Shown: positions 7,256 to 14,525 of the stretch, piece after piece
How positions within the stretch are numbered: the stretch's first letter is position 1
Layout of the letters: each line of letters begins with the position of its first letter
Origin: Phascolarctobacterium_A sp034086985
GTDB taxonomy: Bacteria > Bacillota > Negativicutes > Acidaminococcales > Acidaminococcaceae
Reading direction: 5' to 3'
Length of the DNA: 64,000 nt
Assembly: GCA_034086985.1 (NCBI GenBank)
Contig: JAXDZG010000022.1
Coordinates: 62,001 to 126,000, forward strand
Notes under the pieces: generated by a model
The model's input: only the letters and a program-made list of their open reading frames with translations
The model's database searches: none
Told to the model about the DNA's origin: nothing
Translations under genes and position numbers: made by a program

Positions 7256-8458
7256 TTAGAAAGCGAAGAACAATTCGGTGTACAGACGTTGTTCGTCTTC
7301 ATTACCAACTTTAGCTTCGGTATCATAGTAGTTTACAGACAAGGTAATGTTCTTAGCCAATGCATAATCAGCACCGATATTCCAGCCTTTGTAACCTACT
7401 GCTTTGCCGCCAACTTCGTAGTCAGTCTTTGCATCATAGGTAGGAGCCAAGAAAGCATTAGCAGGTTGATCATAGTAAGTTACATGAGCGCCCCAAGTGC
7501 CAGGAGTAGCGTTATCAGCACCCTTGTAAGCCAAAGTAGCTACCCAACCATCTTTGGAAACATCTTTGTTATATTCCTTATCGCCCCACATATATTCATA
7601 TGCCAAGTTCAAGTCTTTAGCTACATCAAAAGCAACACCGATGTTGTAGATTTCTTTATCGCCATTGTCAGATTCGGTGCCCTCAACGCCATTACCTTTG
7701 AAGTAGTTAACATATGCATCAACTACACCAATCTTGCTTGCAACACCTACTACATACAGACGATCAGCAGCTTCCTCTTCTAAGCCAGTAGCTTTCAGAG
7801 CAGCGCCCCAAACTTTAACTTTATCACCATAGGATACTTTTACGCCATCAGCGTCAACATCGAGAACGGAGCCAGCATTAGGCATTTCGTTATAACGACC
7901 AGCAGTTACAGCCAAGCCACCAACTTTGCCGTCAACCCAAGCACGACGCAGTTTAACATCGGTATCATTACCTACGTTATCGGAGAAGTCTTGGAAATGT
8001 TCAATCATGCCAGTATATTGCCAATCGTCGTTTACAGCACCCTTTAACCACAGACGAGTACGCAGGTCTCTCTTGCCTTCAGCCTTGAAGTTTTCGGAAT
8101 GACCATAACGGAAACGAGCTTGACCAGAAATCTTTACATTGTCAGCTTTCTTTTCCAGGTTAGCAACGCGAACGCCCAGGTTATCCAGCTCATCAGCAAA
8201 TTCAGCAGCCAGCTTGTCAACATTAGCGCCTTTAGCCATTGCACGAGCAGTGATTTGAGCCATTTCATAACGAGTCATCAGCTTGTCGCCACCGAAGGTG
8301 GTGTCGCCATAACCATCGATTACGCCAGCAGCTGCCAATTTAGCGATGCTGTCATATGCCCAGTGGCCAGCCGGTACATCAGAGAAGGGTTGTGCAGCGT
8401 ATGCGGAAGCAGTTACGCCCAAAGCCATAGCCATTGCGAGTACTAAGGATTTTTTCAT
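7256..8458 (-). CDS. ompM: OmpM-type outer-membrane protein with SLH domain, copy 1
   Basis: 400-residue diderm-Firmicute outer-membrane protein. It has a signal peptide (MKKSLVLAMAMALGVTASAYA), an SLH domain (about 24-80; FSDVPAGHWAYDSIAKLAAAGVIDGYG, then TRYEMAQI), and a short coiled coil (about 85-110). A beta-barrel domain ends in aromatic FFAF. In Negativicutes the SLH domain is known to hold the outer membrane to polyamine-modified peptidoglycan, while the barrel acts as a porin. The start is ATG at 8458, supported by GGAGGAA 7 bases upstream; a longer frame exists but has no such support. It is about half identical by eye to the copy at 9959-11182, with the strongest match over the first 115 residues. 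Confidence 0.93.
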   Translation of the reverse strand: MKKSLVLAMAMALGVTASAYAAQPFSDVPAGHWAYDSIAKLAAAGVIDGYGDTTFGGDKLMTRYEMAQITARAMAKGANVDKLAAEFADELDNLGVRVANLEKKADNVKISGQARFRYGHSENFKAEGKRDLRTRLWLKGAVNDDWQYTGMIEHFQDFSDNVGNDTDVKLRRAWVDGKVGGLAVTAGRYNEMPNAGSVLDVDADGVKVSYGDKVKVWGAALKATGLEEEAADRLYVVGVASKIGVVDAYVNYFKGNGVEGTESDNGDKEIYNIGVAFDVAKDLNLAYEYMWGDKEYNKDVSKDGWVATLAYKGADNATPGTWGAHVTYYDQPANAFLAPTYDAKTDYEVGGKAVGYKGWNIGADYALAKNITLSVNYYDTEAKVGNEDEQRLYTELFFAF

Positions 8459-8543
8459 TGTAAATTCCTCCAATAGAATTCAAATTAGTGAATCTCCATA
8501 AGCCTGCCAACCATGCCTCAAACACCTAGCTCTGACCTTCAAA

Positions 8544-8567
8544 TAAGAGTTGCCTTGTTTCCTCTAC
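8544..8567 (-). promoter_or_regulatory. 24-nt leader block shared by both ompM genes (copy 1)
   Basis: Minus strand GTAGAGGAAACAAGGCAACT followed by CTTA, identical to 11261-11284. It lies in the predicted 5' UTR, about 85 bases before the start codon. AGAG/CTCT ends can form a short hairpin with GGAAACAAGGCAA in the loop. Probable post-transcriptional control element; inference. Confidence 0.6.
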
Positions 8568-8633
8568 TTTACCAATCAAAGCCCTTCGCTTGCGCATCAA
8601 TTAACAAAACTAATACTAAATTCACTTACACTG

Positions 8634-8662
8634 ATTATAACATAAGCTTCTCTAATATACAA
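8634..8662 (-). promoter_or_regulatory. Promoter of first ompM
   Basis: TTGTAT (8657-8662) and TATAAT (8634-8639) on the minus strand with a 17-base spacer. This gives a leader of about 170 nt. The rest of the 8459-8792 gene-free stretch holds only the leader block and the terminator at 8740-8771. Confidence 0.75.
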
Positions 8663-8739
8663 GCAAATATTTTATGTATACACTCTACTTTTATGTTTTT
8701 TTACTAACAAAAGACTAGCTATAGCATATTTTTCGCACA

Positions 8740-8771
8740 AAAGAGGACTGCCACTAGCAGCAGTCCTCTTT
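8740..8771 (-). terminator. Terminator of the periplasmic protein gene
   Basis: 12-bp perfect stem (8740-8751 with 8760-8771), 8-base loop, followed by TTTTG on the minus strand. It lies just after the stop at 8793. Confidence 0.7.
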
Positions 8772-8792
8772 CCACTTATGCAATTTCTCAAA

Positions 8793-9371
8793 TTACAGCT
8801 TAGACATCCTAGGAGCGTCGACCATAATTTTCTTTACCTTCAAAATACTATTAATCTCTCGACGAACAGCATAGCCCCATTCTTCATGTACCCAATCCCA
8901 ACGAGATGTCAAGGCTTCATCAATTTCCTTATCACCATAAATCTGATGTTTATAATACTTATTGGTCAAAGCATTATAAGCCACAGCCTTTCCTTCCATA
9001 GTTAGCCTCAACATACGATCCAGAGAAGCAATTGGTTCATCATACAATTTATCCAACTGCATAGCTATAACTATGTCTACTTTAGCATCTTTAGCAATTC
9101 TTCTCAAAGCATCTTCACTAGGTACTTGATTACCATTCTTATTAGCCTCAATAACAGCGGTTACATTGTCATTATCAACAATGATATAGCCTTGTTGAGC
9201 GTTAATGGCGTTAATAGCATTCTTGTAGAAAATCTGATTAGCAATATCGTCACCCTTCACATTGTTAATCAAAGGAACAAGAGCAATGCTAGCAGCCTCA
9301 GCTGCAATTGCCGGAATACTCAGGCACAGAGCCAATACAGTCATTAATAAATAACGATAAATTTTTTTCAT
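8793..9371 (-). CDS. Predicted exported protein of unknown function
   Basis: 192 residues with a clear signal peptide (MKKIYRYLLMTVLALCLSIP, then AIAAEA). The mature part begins SIALVPLINNVKGDD and contains a GYIIVDNDNVTAVIEA, then DALRRIAKDAKVDIVIAMQLDKL pattern. That is reminiscent of small periplasmic proteins with a TolB-N/CsgG-like alpha-beta fold, but I cannot assign a family. The start is at 9371 because GGAGG lies 8 bases upstream; the longer frame to 9521 lacks a site. It is placed between the two OmpM/toxin blocks with its own terminator. Confidence 0.8.
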   Translation of the reverse strand: MKKIYRYLLMTVLALCLSIPAIAAEAASIALVPLINNVKGDDIANQIFYKNAINAINAQQGYIIVDNDNVTAVIEANKNGNQVPSEDALRRIAKDAKVDIVIAMQLDKLYDEPIASLDRMLRLTMEGKAVAYNALTNKYYKHQIYGDKEIDEALTSRWDWVHEEWGYAVRREINSILKVKKIMVDAPRMSKL

Positions 9372-9515
9372 TTCATTACCTCCAAACGCATTTAGAAATG
9401 CTAACATCTCTATACATTGTAGCACAAAAAGTGTCCTCTGCCTAGTATAAGCTAAAATATTTTGACTGATTAGTCTATGTAATGCTACTAAGATTGATTT
9501 TTGATGTGCGAAGCC

Positions 9516-9544
9516 TTGCATTATTACGACTTACGTTGTATAAT
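9516..9544 (+). promoter_or_regulatory. Promoter of antisense-type RNA, copy 2
   Basis: TTGCAT (9516-9521) and TATAAT (9539-9544) with exactly 17 bases between, matching the arrangement of copy 1. Confidence 0.8.
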
Positions 9545-9550
9545 ATCAAT

Positions 9551-9642
9551 AGAAAAGGTGCCACCGATAGACGGTTGCCCTCTAAAAATGTTTAGCTAAA
9601 AAATAGCCGCTCGTTTTCTCAGGACGGGGCGGTTATTTTTTT
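9551..9642 (+). ncRNA. Antitoxin-like small RNA, copy 2
   Basis: Predicted 92-nt transcript. The 5' part shares AAAGGTGCCACCGATAGACGG-type sequence with copy 1, then comes a terminator stem (9601-9610 with 9629-9638) and a T-run. It overlaps the 3' end of the convergent 29-codon gene. It differs from copy 1 by several substitutions and a different A-rich linker, so cross-regulation between copies may be limited. Confidence 0.7.
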
Positions 9643-9722
9643 GCATTTCTACCAATGAGATACCCTGCCTTAAAACAGGCTAAACCGAAGCTTAAAAGAG
9701 CAATAACCTCTAATACACTCAT
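9633..9722 (-). CDS. Type I toxin-like hydrophobic peptide, copy 2 (29 aa)
   Basis: Reads MSVLEVIALLSFGLACF then KAGYLIGRNAKK: one membrane-spanning segment plus a basic tail. ATG at 9722 is preceded by AAAGGAGGGTG at 7 bases, a strong site. The leader at about 9770-9830 is nearly identical to that of copy 1 (CTCACCCTCCGTAGAGGGAC read on the plus strand). Toxin function is inferred from size, hydrophobicity and the facing RNA. Confidence 0.75.
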   Translation of the reverse strand: MSVLEVIALLSFGLACFKAGYLIGRNAKK

Positions 9723-9879
9723 GGCATCACCCTCCTTTCCAACAGATTGATCGAGTCAAATCTATTTACTCCAGAGGGCTGCTCACCCTCCGTAGAGGGA
9801 CCGCCTACCGTTATGGTAACACCTTGCGTATATTATAGCATATTGTTCTATAAAAAGAAATTATTTTTGCTAAAAATTG

Positions 9880-9921
9880 CAATAATAAACGGGACTGCTT
9901 TCGCAGTCCCGTTTATTATTG
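9880..9921 (-). terminator. Terminator of second ompM
   Basis: Perfect 19-bp stem (9880-9898 with 9903-9921) with a TTTC loop, then AATTTTTAG on the minus strand. Confidence 0.88.
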
Positions 9922-9958
9922 TTTGCTTTATGTTCGCAAGTCGCTCTTCTAATTTGAA

Positions 9959-11182
9959 TTAGAAAGTGAATACAACTTCAGACCACAGAGTCTTCTCGTC
10001 AGCTTCGCCTTCGCGAGATTCCAAATCATAGTATCTTACAGCAGCAACGATATTCTTAGCAACAGCATAGTTAGCGCCTACTTCAAAGCCCTTGAAGCCA
10101 TCGGTACCTTCAAAGTTTCTGGTCAAAACGAGCTTGTCAGTGCCAACAGTTGCACCTGCAGCATAACCAGAAATAGTCGGTTTCAGGTAGGTAGCAGCGG
10201 GTTGATCATAGTAGGTTGCCCACAAACCATAAGAGCCAACAGCAGAAGCCTTAGCGCCTTTGTATGCCAAGCCGATTACATAACCATTGTTGTCGAGCTT
10301 GCTATTCTCGAAGTCGCCACGCAGGTATTCAGCCTTCAATTTCAGGTCTTTAGCAACAGTCAGAGCTGCACCGATATCATAAATCTCTTGATCTTTATCG
10401 TCAACTTTATAGTAGGTAGCGAAAGCATCAACAGCGCCCAGTTTAGTAGCTACATCAACAGCATAGAAACGATCTTTTTCAGCTTGATCAAGGCCAATGT
10501 TGTGTACTTTATCAACAGCCTTTGCAGCAACGCCAGTAACCTTTACAGCTTTGCCATAAGAAGCCTTAACAGCATCCATTTCGATATCAATTACGGAGCC
10601 ATTATTCAGTTTTACATTTTGACGGCCAGCGGTAACTGCCATGCCACCAACTTTACCAGTAACAAATGCCCAGTTCAGTTTAACGTCTTTGTCTTCGCCT
10701 TCATTGCTGCCGGTAATCTCTTGCTCGTTTTGCAGACGACCGGTGTAAGACCAATCCTCATTAATTTGTCCATTAACGAACAAACGAGTACGCAGTTTAG
10801 AAACAGAAGCACCTCTGTCCAAATCACGATAGTGAGCACGGATTTGACCAGTGATCTTTACGTTGTCAGCTTTCTTTTCCAGGTTAGCAACGCGAACGCC
10901 CAGGTTATCCAGCTCGTCAGCGAATTCAGCAGCCAGTTTGTCGCAGTTAGCGCCTTTAGCCATAGCTTTTGCTACGATTTGAGCCATTTCATAACGGGTC
11001 ATCAGTTTGTCGCCGCCAAAAGTAGCGTCGCCATAACCTTCGATAACGCCAGCAGCAGCCAATTTGGAGATGCTGTCATATGCCCAGTGGCCAGCCGGAA
11101 CGTCAGAGAACGGGTTAGCAGCGTAAGCGGAAGCAGTTACGCCCAGAGCCATAGCCATTGCGAGTACTAAGGATTTTTTCAT
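9959..11182 (-). CDS. ompM: OmpM-type outer-membrane protein with SLH domain, copy 2
   Basis: 407 residues. The signal peptide is the same as in copy 1, followed by an SLH domain (FSDVPAGHWAYDSISKLAAA, then GVIEGYG), a coiled-coil linker (LDNLGVRVANLEKKADNVKI) and a barrel ending in VVFTF. The barrel diverges strongly from copy 1 in its middle strands, as expected for porins under surface selection. ATG at 11182 has AGGAGGAAA upstream. A toxin/antisense pair follows it, mirroring the first copy, so the [ompM, toxin, RNA] unit appears duplicated. Confidence 0.93.
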   Translation of the reverse strand: MKKSLVLAMAMALGVTASAYAANPFSDVPAGHWAYDSISKLAAAGVIEGYGDATFGGDKLMTRYEMAQIVAKAMAKGANCDKLAAEFADELDNLGVRVANLEKKADNVKITGQIRAHYRDLDRGASVSKLRTRLFVNGQINEDWSYTGRLQNEQEITGSNEGEDKDVKLNWAFVTGKVGGMAVTAGRQNVKLNNGSVIDIEMDAVKASYGKAVKVTGVAAKAVDKVHNIGLDQAEKDRFYAVDVATKLGAVDAFATYYKVDDKDQEIYDIGAALTVAKDLKLKAEYLRGDFENSKLDNNGYVIGLAYKGAKASAVGSYGLWATYYDQPAATYLKPTISGYAAGATVGTDKLVLTRNFEGTDGFKGFEVGANYAVAKNIVAAVRYYDLESREGEADEKTLWSEVVFTF

Positions 11183-11260
11183 TGTAATTTCCTCCTCTTC
11201 AATGAGAGATATTTATTTATTATAAAATCTCCTTGCAGAGGCTCGCTCTCCACAGACCAG

Positions 11261-11284
11261 TAAGAGTTGCCTTGTTTCCTCTAC
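11261..11284 (-). promoter_or_regulatory. 24-nt leader block shared by both ompM genes (copy 2)
   Basis: Identical to 8544-8567 and lies about 80-100 bases before the ompM start, inside the predicted leader. Sequence on either side is not conserved between the two copies, so the block itself seems to be under selection. Confidence 0.6.
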
Positions 11285-11385
11285 CAAGTGGTTTACTACC
11301 TTTGCCTCAGAAATTTTATAATAGCGGGGTGTATAGCAGCCTCAATGCGCCTGCCTATTGCGCATTTTATAAAGCTACTGTAGCT

Positions 11386-11414
11386 ATTGTATACCAAGAT
11401 GACCGTCAAGTCAA
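11386..11414 (-). promoter_or_regulatory. Promoter of second ompM
   Basis: TTGACT (11409-11414) and TACAAT (11386-11391) on the minus strand with 17 bases between. The predicted leader is about 197 nt, unusually long. Confidence 0.78.
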
Positions 11415-11483
11415 GCCATTTTTCAGAAAACTTCTCAAAAACTTATCATATTTAACACTTTTGCTTATGTCTATCCCAATAAT

Positions 11484-11762
11484 TTATACAGCGTTGGCAA
11501 GCTTAGGACCTCCTTCACGAGCCATCTCCCAAATCAATGCTTCATTGTCCGTTGCAAATTCCTTTAAATCCTTTATTTCCTCCTGCGATAATCCTTCAGT
11601 ATCAACGGTATTCAAATCGGGCAAAGAAATCTGTAAATATGCAAAGCCACCATCTATGGGACGTTCAAAATACACATCAATATGTTCACCATTATTATCT
11701 CTATATATATCATTAAATGTTACCAATGTTTCATCCGCGAATTCCACATATACATGTTTCAT
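11484..11762 (-). CDS. Small protein of unknown function
   Basis: 92 residues, acidic, no signal or membrane segment: MKHVYVEFADETLVTFND then a beta-rich part, then a helical C terminus (SQEEIKDLKEFATDNEALIW). The start at 11762 has GGAGGTG at 7 bases. A longer form from the ATG at 11828 (GAGGTG upstream) is possible and would add 22 residues. I do not recognise the family. It is separated from the pilin operon by a terminator. Confidence 0.65.
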   Translation of the reverse strand: MKHVYVEFADETLVTFNDIYRDNNGEHIDVYFERPIDGGFAYLQISLPDLNTVDTEGLSQEEIKDLKEFATDNEALIWEMAREGGPKLANAV

Positions 11763-11875
11763 AGGATGCACCTCCGAATTCTTTTTTCGGATATATTCTA
11801 TCATAAATAACCTCTCAAAAAAAGTCATCTTTTTCACCTCGTCTTTTATGTCATCTTTATAGGTTTCCTAAAGCA

Positions 11876-11908
11876 AAACCATGCCAGAGTGTAGTTCCAG
11901 CATGGTTT
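11876..11908 (-). terminator. Terminator of the pilin-like operon
   Basis: 9-bp stem (11876-11884 with 11900-11908) followed by TTTTGCTTT on the minus strand, 85 bases after the last gene of the operon. Confidence 0.6.
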
Positions 11909-11992
11909 GCGGTGCCAAATTTGCCAATGTTTTCATTAAATAATATAGGTTATGCAATACTTAAATATTAACTTGAATAGCCAAGCAATGCT

Positions 11993-12898
11993 TCAGTTCA
12001 TAAACGCGCAGGATGCAAACGGCGCTACCACATCTGCATCTGCACTAAAGGTAGAAGCACCCTTCAAAATTATCTTGTTGGCCAAAATCAGGCCCTTAAT
12101 CTTGCAGCCCGTGCCAATAGTCACAGTGCCGTAGGCATGGATCAGTGCTTTATCCATACGCACGTTATCACCAATAGTAATATTACCCTTCTGGCTATAC
12201 ATTGCTACGCGATTAGGAAAGCTACAGCCAGCCCCTATTTCAATGCCGGACTTATTCACAAAAACTGCCTCTCCTAAAAGCCTTGCCTGCTTAGGAAAAA
12301 CAAAGCTACTACTCAAATCCAAATAAGTGAAGCGCTTATTAAAGCCATCGCTGACCACCGTATTAGCAGTGGTATCACTAACTGCCTTTTTATAGAAAAA
12401 CCTGACCTCAGGAAGCTTTACTTCTTCTGTGCTTGCTTGTTTATATACTTCCTCCTGGGTCAAATATTCTAAACCAGTGGCAGTTTTGCTGACCAAGGCA
12501 TATTGCCCTGCCAAAGCCTTCTGGGGCTCAGCAAAATGCAAGGTGAGTTGGCACAGCCGTTGTACTACGCCATTTTCTTGAACGGCCGCACCCTCCACCT
12601 CCAAAAGCTTGATTAAGCCATCCGTGGACTCGGAGCTAATAGCTTCGACAATCACTGCTTCATTGTTAGGCTGCAAATTGCCCTCAAAGCAGACATAGGT
12701 TCCTGGTGGCATATTGTTATCCTTTAGCTGCATAAATAGAGTATTGTTAATTCTGCGCAGCTGCTGACGCAAAAGCCTCTGTTGGCTTTTACTAAGCTCC
12801 GCCCTGCTCCACACCAATGCCAACTGAGCCAGCAACGCTAATAAGAGCGCCACCAAGAGCAAATAGATACTGATGCTGCCGCGTTCAGAGTGTTTCAT
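11993..12898 (-). CDS. Membrane-anchored beta-helix-like protein of the pilin operon
   Basis: 301 residues. The N terminus MKHSERGSISIYLLLVALLL, then ALLAQLALVWS, is one membrane helix after a short basic stretch, as in PilX-type minor pilins. From about residue 205 a series of short repeats (IEIGAGCSF, ITIGDNVRM, VTIGTGCKI, IILKGAS) suggests a left-handed beta-helix or bactofilin-like stack. It overlaps the preceding gene by 14 bases and has GGAG before the ATG, so it is translationally coupled to the pseudopilins. Its role is unknown; an assembly or tip component is possible. Confidence 0.7.
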   Translation of the reverse strand: MKHSERGSISIYLLLVALLLALLAQLALVWSRAELSKSQQRLLRQQLRRINNTLFMQLKDNNMPPGTYVCFEGNLQPNNEAVIVEAISSESTDGLIKLLEVEGAAVQENGVVQRLCQLTLHFAEPQKALAGQYALVSKTATGLEYLTQEEVYKQASTEEVKLPEVRFFYKKAVSDTTANTVVSDGFNKRFTYLDLSSSFVFPKQARLLGEAVFVNKSGIEIGAGCSFPNRVAMYSQKGNITIGDNVRMDKALIHAYGTVTIGTGCKIKGLILANKIILKGASTFSADADVVAPFASCAFMN

Positions 12899-13418
12899 CA
12901 GTAATTTCTCCGTTACAGCAGGTCACTAGCTGCACAAAGCGACGCTCCACTCCCTGACCTTGCAGGACAAAATCAATGCGCAGCTGCCTGCCAGAAATTT
13001 TCTCTGCCCGCCAAGCGCTTACATCAATGCCTGTAAGATAGAGAGGATTGGTTCCTGTACCGGCTCCGGTGGTAGTCTGCAAATATAAGCCCTTGCTGCG
13101 ATAATACACTACTAGCTTTTTATTGCCCTCGATAGTGTCCAGCTCTAGATTGCCATCAGCTCTGATGCGAACGGCAGTGGCATTATAGCACAGCTGCTTT
13201 TCTAAGACGCCCTGCATATAGCTGCCCGCCTGGGCCAGCTCCAGCTGGCTCACCAAACGCTGCCAGCTCAAGGTAGTCCGTCCAAGCCCCGTACACACCA
13301 GCGCAGCCAAGGCTCCGCCTATAGCAAGGCTCACCACATATTCCATCAGCATAAAGCCCCTTTGCTTAAGGTACGCCTTCCACCAAGGAGCATAGCTGCC
13401 TGCCATTTTGTGAAGCAT
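12885..13418 (-). CDS. Prepilin-type N-terminal cleavage protein (minor pseudopilin)
   Basis: 177 residues. The prepilin signal is late: KQRG then FMLMEYVVSLAIGGALAALV, with Glu at +5 after the predicted cleavage at Gly/Phe. The leader is unusually long, about 21 residues. It resembles ComGF/PilW-type minor pilins by position and size. The start is set by GGAGGTG 7 bases before ATG 13418, a site that lies within the preceding gene. Cleavage by a PilD/ComC peptidase encoded elsewhere is inferred. Confidence 0.75.
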   Translation of the reverse strand: MLHKMAGSYAPWWKAYLKQRGFMLMEYVVSLAIGGALAALVCTGLGRTTLSWQRLVSQLELAQAGSYMQGVLEKQLCYNATAVRIRADGNLELDTIEGNKKLVVYYRSKGLYLQTTTGAGTGTNPLYLTGIDVSAWRAEKISGRQLRIDFVLQGQGVERRFVQLVTCCNGEITDETL

Positions 13419-13665
13419 ATACCCGCACCTCCAGAAATTTAGAGCCGTTCTGCTCCTTATACTCCTTCTCTATGACATAGTCCGACTCAGCTGCAAGACC
13501 TGCCGCTGCCATTTGCGCCACCTGCCAAGCCTCCTCTAGCTGCAGGCTTTTTTGCTGTGCCACAAGGCACGCTGTAAAGCCTTGGGCTGCGCAGCCTAGC
13601 AATATAGCAGTAAAGCCCAGGCAGAGCAGCTCGTACACCAAAAAGAAGCCCTTACTGCGTTGCAT
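13366..13665 (-). CDS. Small pilin-like membrane protein
   Basis: 99 residues starting MQRSKGFFLVYELLCLGFTA. The Gly-Phe hydrophobic N terminus resembles a prepilin leader, but Glu falls at +6 rather than +5, so processing is uncertain. The start is placed at the Met before RSKGFF; a longer frame to 13770 has no support. It overlaps both neighbours (13 bases upstream, 53 bases downstream), which indicates translational coupling. ComGE-like by position. Confidence 0.62.
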   Translation of the reverse strand: MQRSKGFFLVYELLCLGFTAILLGCAAQGFTACLVAQQKSLQLEEAWQVAQMAAAGLAAESDYVIEKEYKEQNGSKFLEVRVYASQNGRQLCSLVEGVP

Positions 13666-14131
13666 AAGCCAAAACCCTGCCTGTAATAGGCTGCACATCC
13701 ACTTGATAGCTAAAGCTAGCCAGCTCCTTATGCTGCAAGCGATAATATCCATTGACCGAGGGTGCTCCATTATTGCTAAAGCTGAGCTTAGCTAGAAAGC
13801 TACTAAAATACACCTGCTCACAGGCATAGTCAGTAAAGTGAACTGCTTTCACGGCGCTACCCTTCAAGGTCCAAAAGTAGCCATTCTTTTCCGGATTAAT
13901 TCTAATATCCCTAGAGCTGGTATCTTCAGGAAACAAAGCCTCCTGCTGCAGCTGGCGCAAATCAGCGGCCAAAAGCTGGGCGCAAAAGCGCAGCTGCTGC
14001 TTATGATAATGCTGCCAAAGAGCATCGGTATTAAGAAAGACAAAGCCAGTGGACAGAGTAATGAGCCCCACCAAGGCCAGCAGCTCAAGCAAAATAGATC
14101 CTCTTGCTTGAGTTGTGCACTTAAGTCTCAT
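13652..14131 (-). CDS. Pseudopilin-like protein (ComGD/GspH-like)
   Basis: 159 residues. The leader MRLKCTTQARG is followed by SILLELLALVGLITLSTGFV, with Glu at +5 after Gly, matching the prepilin consensus apart from Ser instead of Phe at +1. The C-terminal domain is soluble and probably beta-rich. It overlaps the major pseudopilin by 11 bases. Confidence 0.72.
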   Translation of the reverse strand: MRLKCTTQARGSILLELLALVGLITLSTGFVFLNTDALWQHYHKQQLRFCAQLLAADLRQLQQEALFPEDTSSRDIRINPEKNGYFWTLKGSAVKAVHFTDYACEQVYFSSFLAKLSFSNNGAPSVNGYYRLQHKELASFSYQVDVQPITGRVLAYATQ

Positions 14132-14510
14132 CAGTAGAGGTGGCTTTGCTAGCAGGTGAATTTACCGTGCTACCGCTGGCATTTTTTCCGCTCAGGGTAT
14201 AGCTTGCCCCCGATGCATCGGCAGTATAGCTCAGAGCATCTCCTGCCGCATCCTTAAATTCCAGCTTACCGCCGAGATAAGTGCTGTCCAAGGCGGTGAG
14301 GCTCTCTGGAACCTTGCCCGTATCCATGCGATAAAGCTGGATAGCTTGGTCAATAGCAGCTAAATCATTGCTGAGCTTAGCATTTTTCACCCTGTCATTA
14401 GCACCCGACAGAGATGGCATAAGCATGGTGGCCAGGATGCCTATTAAGGCAGCTGCGGCCACCACCTCGATGAGGGTAAAGCCTCTTTGACTACGAATTT
14501 TTGTAAGCAT
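14121..14510 (-). CDS. Major pseudopilin, ComGC/GspG type
   Basis: 129 residues with a perfect prepilin signal RSQRG/FTLIEVVAAAALIG and a GspG-like middle (NDLAAIDQAIQLYRMDTGKV PESL). That middle aligns with the small major pseudopilins of type II secretion and competence pili. The Ser/Thr/Ala-rich tail is unstructured-looking. AAAGGAGGATT precedes the ATG. It follows the platform gene by 15 bases and is the probable fibre subunit of this operon. Confidence 0.85.
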   Translation of the reverse strand: MLTKIRSQRGFTLIEVVAAAALIGILATMLMPSLSGANDRVKNAKLSNDLAAIDQAIQLYRMDTGKVPESLTALDSTYLGGKLEFKDAAGDALSYTADASGASYTLSGKNASGSTVNSPASKATSTDET

Positions 14511-14525
14511 AATAATCCTCCTTTC

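Noticed and set aside
10202..11170. 322-codon open frame on the plus strand opposite the second ompM
   Set aside because: It mirrors the codon pattern of ompM, has no ribosome site and encodes a low-complexity Asn/Ser-rich sequence; a shadow of the real gene.
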